From a virus: DNA of 35,976 bases. Below the pieces are notes generated by a model, which saw only the letters and a list, made by a program, of their open reading frames with translations, had not been told where the DNA came from and ran no database searches. A program made the translations under genes and the position numbers. Below, one piece after another: positions 30,368-35,976 of this stretch; within the stretch, counting starts at the first letter, position 1; every line of letters begins with the position of its first letter. The stretch covers positions 1 through 35,976 of IMG/VR virus record IMGVR_UViG_3300037493_000931. The stretch is one strand, 5' to 3'.

Positions 30368-30505
30368 TTAATGTGCGTTTTGGTTGCATTTATCCCCATC
30401 ATAATCATCCCGCTCCGCCTCATCCTCCCCGATACAAATAGGGCAGGTTGTGGTTGAGCTGGGCCAGTTGGTGCTTCCGCAGATGTGGCAGGGTCGTTTT
30501 GTCAT
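30368..30505 (-). CDS. Small zinc-ribbon protein (45 aa)
   Basis: MTKRPCHICGSTNW...CPICIGEDEAERDD has two CxxC pairs (residues 6-9 and 21-24), a minimal zinc ribbon, and an acidic C-terminus. It is coupled by ATGA to the gene at 30502 and is the last ordinary gene before the cassette array. Mu uses a small zinc protein (Com) to control mom translation; a similar link here is only speculation. Confidence 0.65.
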   Translation of the reverse strand: MTKRPCHICGSTNWPSSTTTCPICIGEDEAERDDYDGDKCNQNAH

Positions 30506-30894
30506 GGTTCGGTTTCTAATGCTTGTTCAATTTTTCGCAAAATTTCCTGCCAAGCGTCGAACGCCATTGCATTGGCCACGCCCTGATTTTGCAAAGCCCA
30601 GTAGTCATGTGGTTTATCGCCTTTATCGTAAGCCAAGATGTCGCGCAAGATTTCAGCCATCTCTTTCCGCTGACTTTCTATTCTCAGAAGTTCAACGGCA
30701 AGAAATGTTGCGCTTGCTGGGTGTATCTCGAAGTGTTCGCACAAGCCGCTTATGGCGTTTTGCAAATCGTCGCGCTCACGTTCTAGCTTTCGGGCGAAGT
30801 CTTTGCTAACGGCATGATGTTCGGTGACTTTCCCACCTTCCCATGTCACGCGGTGAATTTCGGCATCTGTCTCAGGTGTGGGTAGTGCCATCAT
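30502..30894 (-). CDS. Conserved phage protein, 'PETDAE / FARKLERERD' type (130 aa)
   Basis: The pattern LPTPETDAEIHRVTWEGG (about 4-21), then DFARKLERERDDLQNAI and a long helical C-terminus, is a very common early phage protein of unknown role. It overlaps the previous gene by ATGATG, so either Met may serve as start. Part of the coupled leftward chain. Confidence 0.7.
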   Translation of the reverse strand: MMALPTPETDAEIHRVTWEGGKVTEHHAVSKDFARKLERERDDLQNAISGLCEHFEIHPASATFLAVELLRIESQRKEMAEILRDILAYDKGDKPHDYWALQNQGVANAMAFDAWQEILRKIEQALETEP

Positions 30895-31556
30895 GGTTTT
30901 GCGTTCGTGGTTAGGGATTGCAGGGCTTCGGTTGCAACATATCTAGCTCCGTGACCATTGTCGCATTGTAGGTCATCGTAATCGAATGTCGCAATCATTT
31001 TCAAAGCCTCCGCCAGCTTGTCCCGCTGTTCCCTATATTCACGGCACAATGAAGAAGCTCGGCATCCTTCATCGACTACGAGTTGCAGTCTGTCCCGCTG
31101 CTCTCTAATTCTGGTAATAACTTCCCAAGGAGGTTCAAGCTGGTCGTTCTCTCGTTTGCAAGCGGGGATTGGGTCGCAGTCAAGCACTGCTGCAATAACT
31201 TTTTGATACATTCCTTCGATTAAGTCCAGCTGCTCGGTCAACTCATGTATTTGATTGTGCAGTTCAATATGTTCATCTGCGCGATCTTGAACTGCGTTCT
31301 CGGTATGCTCAGTTTGAATTCTGAGATTGGTTTTCAGCAAGTCAATCTCCTTCCACGCCTCGTCCCGCTGCTCGGTGACGGCGGTTAGTTCTGTTGCTTT
31401 ATCTTGTGGCTCCAACGGTGGTATGTAAGGTTGCCACGTATCTCCTTGGCAATGATATGTCATTCCATCATTTCCAAGACCAAGCAGAACTCCTTGCCAT
31501 ACGGAGTCGTTATGTGACATCAGTAATTGTATTATTTTCGGTGTCGGTGTGTTCAT
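30891..31556 (-). CDS. Coiled-coil early protein with EQRD repeats (221 aa)
   Basis: The 221-residue protein has a short N-terminal beta part (residues 1-50). A long coiled coil follows with recurring EQRDEAW, IREQRDRLQ and YREQRDKLAEAL motifs at about 65, 155 and 180. Such EQRD repeats are frequent in phage accessory proteins; the role is structural or unknown. The leader is ACTAACTAACTAAACAAACTATG, with no SD. Confidence 0.65.
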   Translation of the reverse strand: MNTPTPKIIQLLMSHNDSVWQGVLLGLGNDGMTYHCQGDTWQPYIPPLEPQDKATELTAVTEQRDEAWKEIDLLKTNLRIQTEHTENAVQDRADEHIELHNQIHELTEQLDLIEGMYQKVIAAVLDCDPIPACKRENDQLEPPWEVITRIREQRDRLQLVVDEGCRASSLCREYREQRDKLAEALKMIATFDYDDLQCDNGHGARYVATEALQSLTTNAKP

Positions 31557-31567
31557 AGTTTGTTTAG

Positions 31568-31921
31568 TTAGTTAGTTGTCCATTTTCCAATCGTGCGTAG
31601 AAAGGCTTCTGCGCGTTGTGCGGCGGTAGCGCGAACAAATTCGAAGGCGAGGTAGCCTACTATTTTTGATAAGGTTTCGTAGTAGGTTACTCTTTGTGGG
31701 TAGCCTGTCAGCACATTCTCAGCTTCATTCATCGCGTTGAGGTTGTTGAGGTAGTCGGGCAAAGTGTCCATCGGGACTTCGTGATTTAAAACCTGTTGCG
31801 TAGTGTAGTCGTCAATTTTACGCCAAGGCACTAAACCGTGAGGATTTAAACCTTGGACTTGGCCGCAGCATGTCCACCCACACGCTTCCGCAATGGCTAT
31901 TCTTTGTTGTTCTGGTGTCAT
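31568..31921 (-). CDS. Hypothetical phage protein, DUF2591-like (117 aa)
   Basis: A 117-residue protein with IAIAEACGWT at residues 8-17, LPDYLNNLNAMNEAENVL in the middle and a C-terminal ATAAQRAEAFLRTIGKW. This is the familiar 'recruitable' phage protein often called DUF2591-like; no biochemical function is established. Coupled by ATGA to the resolvase gene. Confidence 0.75.
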   Translation of the reverse strand: MTPEQQRIAIAEACGWTCCGQVQGLNPHGLVPWRKIDDYTTQQVLNHEVPMDTLPDYLNNLNAMNEAENVLTGYPQRVTYYETLSKIVGYLAFEFVRATAAQRAEAFLRTIGKWTTN

Positions 31922-32361
31922 TTTGTTTGTTGTGTTCCGTATTGTGCAATAAGTAAAGCATCGGCAGTGGCATGAGTTACCTTCATGCTGGGGAAAAGCT
32001 CCTGTGCCTTGCGCTTGGAGACATTTTTATCACCTTTCGTCATACATCCAAGCTCTTTCTGCCATACTTGTGGACGAATTCTAGCAAAAGGTATGCCAGC
32101 GGCGGTTAATGCCATCTCGAGGTGTCCGAATCCATTTCCAAAAGTGAAGGCTGATTTTACGCCCATCTGCGGCGATGAATGAACTTGCTCGATGTATGCG
32201 TAGATTCCAGTCCCTCCAGTTTCCGCGTTCATGCTTATGGAAACAATCAACTCCCACAGGTCTTGCAGGGTATCAGGCATTTTCTCCACACATGGTTTAC
32301 CATCAGTGATCCATGCGATTCCGCCGTTCACGCCTGGGTCAATTCCAATTATTGTTTTCAT
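31918..32361 (-). CDS. RuvC-like Holliday-junction resolvase (147 aa)
   Basis: The RNase H-fold resolvase motifs are visible: GIDPGVNGG (residues 6-14, first Asp), an acidic YIEQVHSSP near 57, RPQVWQKELG near 97, and the C-terminal HATADALLIAQYG near 129-141 with the last Asp. It would resolve recombination or replication junctions before packaging and completes an ERF, nuclease, SSB and resolvase recombination set. ATGA overlaps on both sides. Confidence 0.85.
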   Translation of the reverse strand: MKTIIGIDPGVNGGIAWITDGKPCVEKMPDTLQDLWELIVSISMNAETGGTGIYAYIEQVHSSPQMGVKSAFTFGNGFGHLEMALTAAGIPFARIRPQVWQKELGCMTKGDKNVSKRKAQELFPSMKVTHATADALLIAQYGTQQTK

Positions 32362-32561
32362 TCTTTCCAGAGCTTGATCTTTAGTTTCTTTGCGAGACCA
32401 ACAACCGCGTCGATCTCGTTGTCATGGTTAAAACTGTGCTGTGTCTCACTTTTGTAAGCCACCCACCTGTTGTCCTTTGTCATTAGCGTTTTAATGTTCC
32501 TTGCTTTCATCCATTTGAGCCGTGGGGACATCTCCTCGGGCATATCTGGGAATAGGTTCAT
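32358..32561 (-). CDS. Hypothetical protein (67 aa)
   Basis: A 67-residue basic protein (SPRLKWMKARNIKT...ETQHSFNHDNEIDAVVGLAKKL). The pattern resembles small phage proteins found beside resolvases; function unknown. Starts with ATGA overlap on the previous gene and ends with ATGA on the resolvase start. Confidence 0.65.
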   Translation of the reverse strand: MNLFPDMPEEMSPRLKWMKARNIKTLMTKDNRWVAYKSETQHSFNHDNEIDAVVGLAKKLKIKLWKE

Positions 32562-32767
32562 AGTAGCTCAACTTTCAACCTCCCCACTTCTACGCCCCTA
32601 GTGGTCTTGATGATGCAATGATTGATGTTAATCATGTCGAACAGAACGCGGGATAGGTATTCTCTATCCGTCCTGTCGGAACAATCGTAAGACATCGTGA
32701 TGGATCTAAAGCCTAGTTTGGCGGCTTTCTCTTCTGAGTATGTTGGTGGTATTGGTGGTCTAATCAT
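32558..32767 (-). CDS. Hypothetical protein (69 aa)
   Basis: A 69-residue alpha/beta protein (SEEKAAKLGFRSITMSYDC...). The start follows an A-rich leader. Its stop overlaps the next start as ATGA. Not recognised. Confidence 0.65.
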   Translation of the reverse strand: MIRPPIPPTYSEEKAAKLGFRSITMSYDCSDRTDREYLSRVLFDMININHCIIKTTRGVEVGRLKVELL

Positions 32768-32824
32768 AATGAAAGTTTGCCCTGTTGCGATTCTCTGGGC
32801 CAGAGGATTTTTTACTATCGCAAC

Positions 32825-33070
32825 TTAGTTTGTATTTTTTCGGAAATAGCGGGTGTTGTAGCTATTCCCTGGTGTCGCCTGTCGAAACTCGACACCATCC
32901 AGCAGACTACTGCCGTATTCGCGCTCAACTTTCTCCTTAGATAGCCAGAGGTCTTTCTTGAAGCATGGCGAGGCGACGAGATACTTTTGTGCTTCAGCAT
33001 CCCATCCTATGATTGTTTTGTCATAGTATTTGATGCCGATTTCCAGAGGTGTATCGTCGAATATGCTCAT
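32825..33070 (-). CDS. Hypothetical protein (81 aa)
   Basis: The ATG at 33070 overlaps the preceding stop as ATGA, which fixes the start. The 81-residue product MSIFDDTPLEIGIKYYDKTIIG... is beta-rich and basic at its end. Not recognised. A non-coding gap of 57 bp follows. Confidence 0.65.
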   Translation of the reverse strand: MSIFDDTPLEIGIKYYDKTIIGWDAEAQKYLVASPCFKKDLWLSKEKVEREYGSSLLDGVEFRQATPGNSYNTRYFRKNTN

Positions 33071-33357
33071 GGCTTTTCGTAGTAGTCTCTCACTTCTTTG
33101 TCCCATCGGCGCAGAAAACAATCCTCGCCATCATCGCCGCTTAGCAGCCAGTCCATGCGCTGCGTCATTTCTGCCGCCTGTCGCAAAGTGTGCGCGGCCT
33201 CGCGGAACTTTTCAATGATTTCAGGCGGGTAGTTGTTGCCTCGCCGTTGTCCCCACTTGTCCAGAGATTCGTCATCGTTTGATTTAATTACCTCGTCAAT
33301 CTCCACCGCGATGTCCTCAATTCGGTATTGTTGGTAGTCAAAATGTCCTCCGCTCAT
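33067..33357 (-). CDS. Conserved phage protein, 'MSGGHFDYQQY' type (96 aa)
   Basis: The start MSGGHFDYQQYRIEDIA is the hallmark of a widespread phage protein of unknown function, here 96 residues with an acidic helical body (EIIEKFREAAHTLRQAAEM) and an RRWDKEV end. Its frequent place in early operons is also seen here. Coupled by ATGA to the next gene. Confidence 0.8.
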   Translation of the reverse strand: MSGGHFDYQQYRIEDIAVEIDEVIKSNDDESLDKWGQRRGNNYPPEIIEKFREAAHTLRQAAEMTQRMDWLLSGDDGEDCFLRRWDKEVRDYYEKP

Positions 33358-33384
33358 GGTGTTTGTATGGTTGTTATCACTATT

Positions 33385-33696
33385 TTAGAAGGGTATGAAA
33401 TCCGCCTCGTCTGAAACATTAGCATCTACGCTAGCAGATACCCGCCAGCCCGATAGAGAAGCGTAATACTTCCCGTTGTATTCACTCCCGCGAATGTTCA
33501 CGCTGATTGTTGCCTGTTGCCCTACTTTCAGAGCGGAAATCATCTCGATTTTCTCCTTGGCGAACTCGATAGGCACTTTCTGAGGGAATTTGCCTTCCGT
33601 CTCGATAACAATCGTTTGCTTTTTGAATCCAGATGCAAACTCTTGAATATCAAGAATTGCTTCAACTTTGCCCGTAATGTCAATTTTATCACTCAT
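33385..33696 (-). CDS. DUF3127-type single-strand DNA-binding protein (103 aa)
   Basis: The ATG at 33696 (MSDKIDITGKVEAIL) gives 103 residues. An OB-fold-like series of strands (FKKQTIVIETEG, QKVPIEFAKEKIEMI, GQQATISVNIRG, YYASLSGWRV) is followed by an acidic tail ending DEADFIPF, the partner-binding tip typical of single-strand binding proteins. This fits the DUF3127 family. Position between nuclease and resolvase genes supports a recombination and replication role. Confidence 0.8.
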   Translation of the reverse strand: MSDKIDITGKVEAILDIQEFASGFKKQTIVIETEGKFPQKVPIEFAKEKIEMISALKVGQQATISVNIRGSEYNGKYYASLSGWRVSASVDANVSDEADFIPF

Positions 33697-33742
33697 ATTT
33701 AGTTTAGTTTGTGAGCGTGTAGGATGCGCTCCCCCCGTTGGT

Positions 33743-34552
33743 TCATAGATAAACTGGTTTCTCAATGATGGTAATCCCCTCATGTTGGCGCGGCCATGTG
33801 TCCGTGGCACAACACGCTTGCCATTTCGCAACAGCGTTCATGTATCCGACTCGCCCCGCCTCGATGAGTTCAGGGGAGACTTCCACCCATGCTGACTCAT
33901 GCGGTGAATCAACCTCGATGAAGCAAATAACAAAGCGTGTGCGATTCTCTCCGCTGGCAGCGTTCCATAGGTCGAGATACAAAGCAGCTTGCCAGTGGTA
34001 ACCTCGGTCAATGATGGTATTGGTGATGTTCCTTAAACTGCCGATTTTCGCGGTAGTCTTGAGATCCACCAGCAGGTCTAGGTCGTCGGGGACAAGATCA
34101 ATCATCCCTTTGATTTCAGTTGCGCCAATGATAGCGAACACTGCGACCTCGGACTTGTATCCACCCCCGAATCTGTAGGCGTAGTCTTCGGAAAAGACCT
34201 GTTCACAACCTGAAGCTGCGCGGATGTCGTCGCTGGTTGCTATCATCTTCCCCATAGCTCTCGCATCGTCTCTCCATTCCTGGGCGGCTTTTGTGCGAAA
34301 GTCTGGGAATGGCATGACAGCGGCGATGTCCTCCAGCGGGATATTGGGTTCTAGGATAGCGGAGTGGATAAGCGTGCCTAAATCCATCGCCTTCGTTGCT
34401 TCTCGCCCCGTGGAATGTCGCCACTTGTAGGGAGATTGGTTGAAATCCCATAGCAGCGACTTTGAAACAGGCGCGTTCAGGTTCCTGGGCGATGCAGAGC
34501 GCATATAATACGCTTTGCCTAGGTTGTATTCGATGGTTGCTTCTTTTATCAT
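33743..34552 (-). CDS. RecE/Cas4-like PD-(D/E)XK nuclease (269 aa)
   Basis: Motifs appear in order: GTLIHSAILEP with His 63, an acidic GMIDLVPDD around 149-157, VDLKTT at 162-167 (the D-x-K pair) and a Gln in YHWQAALYL at 185-193. These are the RecB/RecE-type exonuclease residues of the PDDEXK_12 (DUF3799) group. The enzyme would resect double-strand ends for the annealing protein encoded just upstream, to which it is coupled by ATGA. Confidence 0.85.
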   Translation of the reverse strand: MIKEATIEYNLGKAYYMRSASPRNLNAPVSKSLLWDFNQSPYKWRHSTGREATKAMDLGTLIHSAILEPNIPLEDIAAVMPFPDFRTKAAQEWRDDARAMGKMIATSDDIRAASGCEQVFSEDYAYRFGGGYKSEVAVFAIIGATEIKGMIDLVPDDLDLLVDLKTTAKIGSLRNITNTIIDRGYHWQAALYLDLWNAASGENRTRFVICFIEVDSPHESAWVEVSPELIEAGRVGYMNAVAKWQACCATDTWPRQHEGITIIEKPVYL

Positions 34553-35124
34553 GGCTTTGATCTCTTGGTTGCGAATGCTTTGTCGATGCTGGCAATTTTA
34601 TCAGTCGTTAATTGGCCCACTGAGGCGACCCCGTAATGCTTCAGAAATGCCGCTTCGTCGATGCCTAGGGTTTCGATGCCCTCCTTGATGCGATTTGCTT
34701 CAGGATTCGATATAAGCGGGTGGACGGCTGGTTTGGTGTGCGCGGCGGTATTGCCGTCGTCGTCCTCTTGTGCGACCCCACAGAGAGCGGCAAGGCTGTA
34801 TCTGCGAAGGTAGGTTGTCGCCGCTCCGATGCCTTGCCCGTCCAGCTTGGCAGGAACGCATGACATGGTGCCGTGAATATACCCGCCCCCGCTGTGTGCG
34901 ATGGTGGTCGTGACATGGCAGGTTCCCCCATCGAATGACGGGGATTGGATAACGGATAGCCCGTTCGAGGCAAGGACTGGGCGAACGGTGTTTAATACCT
35001 CCGCTAGGTCTGCGTATTTCGATTTGAAGTGAGGATTCAAGCTCCCCTTCGTCGCGTTTTCAACCTCCCCCTGCATCTTGGCAAGGGCGGTGAATAGTTC
35101 TGGTGTGCTGTGTTCTAGGTTCAT
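34549..35124 (-). CDS. erf: ERF-family single-strand annealing protein (191 aa)
   Basis: The N-terminal half (ELFTALAKMQGEVENATKGS, NPHFKSKYADLAEVLNTVRP, then GIGAATTYLRRYSLAALCGV at about 108-127) matches the ERF recombination family. I chose the ATG at 35124 (MNLEHSTPEL); a TTG at 35196 would add 24 Asn/Thr-rich residues overlapping the upstream gene. ERF proteins anneal single strands during phage recombination and circularisation, consistent with a terminally redundant genome. Confidence 0.88.
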   Translation of the reverse strand: MNLEHSTPELFTALAKMQGEVENATKGSLNPHFKSKYADLAEVLNTVRPVLASNGLSVIQSPSFDGGTCHVTTTIAHSGGGYIHGTMSCVPAKLDGQGIGAATTYLRRYSLAALCGVAQEDDDGNTAAHTKPAVHPLISNPEANRIKEGIETLGIDEAAFLKHYGVASVGQLTTDKIASIDKAFATKRSKP

Positions 35125-35170
35125 GGTTTGGTTTGTGTTTGGCAGGGTTTGTCCCCCTGCCGCGATTGTT

Positions 35171-35488
35171 TTATTGGTTTTGGTTTCGTTGTTCAAGAAT
35201 AATTTGTGAGTATTTTTGCAGTATCATCTTCAATCGTTCACGGGTTGGATCGCAGTATTGCAAGCGTTCGTGAATCTTCCGCCTGGCATAGAATGCGGCG
35301 GTGTGGTGAGTTCTCCCCACCGCTTCGCACGATGCCTGGAGTGAATGCGCCTCCGCCCATAGCGTCATGACAATCTGACGCGCTAGGGCTTCAGCGAATG
35401 TTTTTCGCTTGCCGGTAATTGCCTCGGGTGTGGTTCCCATCACCTCCGCAGTCGCCGCAAGCAACGCGAGTTTGTCGTCAATTAGCAC
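35171..35488 (-). CDS. Free-standing DnaA domain IV-like DNA-binding protein (105 aa)
   Basis: Residues about 14-80 match the DNA-binding C-terminal domain of DnaA: VMGTTPEAITGKRKT, ALARQIVMTLWAEA and the box-reading GRTHHTAAFYARRKI (58-72) in the place of GRDHSTV...RKI. The AAA+ part of DnaA is absent. The GTG start follows an AGGGGGCAAGA purine stretch and overlaps the previous gene by 11 bp. It may recognise DnaA-type boxes to steer host replication or bind the phage origin. Confidence 0.75.
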   Translation of the reverse strand: MLIDDKLALLAATAEVMGTTPEAITGKRKTFAEALARQIVMTLWAEAHSLQASCEAVGRTHHTAAFYARRKIHERLQYCDPTRERLKMILQKYSQIILEQRNQNQ

Positions 35489-35681
35489 TCTTGCCCCCTT
35501 TCCTGTGGTGACGAATGATTTTCGCCGCGTCGCCGCGCTTAAAAATGCACGCGGGGACGTAAAGCATGGAAGGAAGCGCGAATCCCGCGTATTTCCCGTG
35601 TTCGTGCCGCCCTGTGTAGATCGTGATTTCTGGCATCTTGTGAATGCACCCGTATTTGTTCCGTATTGTTTTTATGTTCAT
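35478..35681 (-). CDS. Small basic hypothetical protein (67 aa)
   Basis: The ATG at 35681 (MNIKTIRNKYGCIHK) overlaps the upstream stop as ATGA, which decides the start. The 67-residue product is strongly basic with a C-terminal AAKIIRHHRKGGK. Not recognised. Confidence 0.65.
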   Translation of the reverse strand: MNIKTIRNKYGCIHKMPEITIYTGRHEHGKYAGFALPSMLYVPACIFKRGDAAKIIRHHRKGGKSAN

Positions 35682-35976
35682 GGCTTCAGTGGTTCGATTG
35701 TTGCTTTCGCGATAACGGCTCTGCATTGTTCAAATAAAGACTGGGCGAATCCATAACGATCCTCCCCTTCTCGTTTGTTGCCAGCATCGACAAATTCAGC
35801 GGTTGCGAGGAGTCCTGTCAATGCCATCAACAGTTCTGGTGCCGCTGCTCTCAAACGAGCGTTTGCCGACTCCTCTCTTGCAGACATCTCGGAAGATGAG
35901 TCGCTGAAACCTCTGAACAGATTGCAGATTGTGGCGATGGCATCGTTGTCGGTCTGTATTGTCAACACCCTTCGAG
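35678..35976 (-). CDS. 3' part of the junction-spanning hypothetical protein
   Basis: This is the continuation of the frame that starts at 215 (see 1-215); together they encode about 120 residues. This part has an Ala/Leu/Arg-rich helix (ARLRAAAPELLMALTGLL) and a segment EDRYGFAQSLFEQC, a pattern common in small phage proteins of unknown role. Read alone it would need a GTG at 35968. Confidence 0.75.
   Translation of the reverse strand, partial: RRVLTIQTDNDAIATICNLFRGFSDSSSEMSAREESANARLRAAAPELLMALTGLLATAEFVDAGNKREGEDRYGFAQSLFEQCRAVIAKATIEPLKP
35826..35976. repeat. Right copy of 151-bp terminal direct repeat
   Basis: Same sequence as 1-151 except for c at 35850 against a at 25. Confidence 0.95.

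Noticed and set aside
1-35976. An integron integrase, phage integrase, RNA polymerase or DNA polymerase
   Set aside because: No reading frame shows tyrosine or serine recombinase motifs, T7-type RNA polymerase or DNA polymerase motifs; replication and any cassette mobility appear to rely on the host.

Overview
The window is a near-complete tailed-phage genome with podovirus-type architecture. The first 151 bases recur at the right end (35826-35976) with one mismatch, and a gene reads through the joined ends. The map therefore closes into a circle of about 35,825 bp, or the ends are terminally redundant. There is no ribosomal RNA, no recognisable tRNA and no host housekeeping gene. Most starts sit behind A/C-rich leaders without a Shine-Dalgarno sequence, and the phage has a DUF3127-type single-strand binding protein and an SU10-like capsid. 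This would fit a host that initiates without SD, such as Bacteroidota or Verrucomicrobiota, but the host cannot be decided from the sequence.

Layout. Two opposed transcription units leave a roughly 950-bp non-coding region (1537-2483). It carries AT-rich repeats, 13-bp tandem repeats and at least nine 12-bp iteron-like units on a 13-bp pitch, and is the best candidate for a replication origin and divergent control region. The rightward (late) unit runs 2484-25886: tail proteins, ejection proteins, terminase small and large subunits, portal, small accessory genes interrupted by a GIY-YIG endonuclease, a structured non-coding interval with a possible pseudoknot, scaffold, major capsid, decoration and adaptor proteins, a run of tiny membrane or lipoprotein genes, a lysis-type cell-wall enzyme, a phosphoesterase and a small DNA-binding protein. 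The leftward (early) unit starts near 1536, crosses the junction and continues from 35968 down to 25870: small accessory proteins, a free-standing DnaA domain-IV-like protein, an ERF annealing protein, a RecE/Cas4-like nuclease, a DUF3127 single-strand binding protein, a RuvC-like resolvase, and finally two DNA-binding proteins and a DnaC-like helicase loader. Many neighbouring genes in this unit overlap by the four bases ATGA, which suggests translational coupling.

The most striking part is 26945-30352 inside the leftward unit. It is a chain of about ten short modules separated by sites with the anatomy of integron attC sites: AAC...GTT outer boxes, inner inverted repeats with an extra unpaired A on the left arm, and lengths of 55-119 bp. 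Seven of the modules begin with a GTTNNNN heptamer that is the exact reverse complement of the NNNNAAC heptamer opening their own downstream site, the relation expected for excisable gene cassettes. No integrase gene is present. Most cassette genes run against the attC orientation, start inside the attC loops and use the attC arms as N- and C-terminal coding sequence. The cargo includes a Mom-like DNA-modification protein, a Cas2/SinR-like protein (the only gene in conventional orientation), zinc-binding small proteins and a duplicated two-helix membrane protein whose homology ends exactly at the cassette boxes. I read this as an integrase-less attC cassette array built into a phage early operon.
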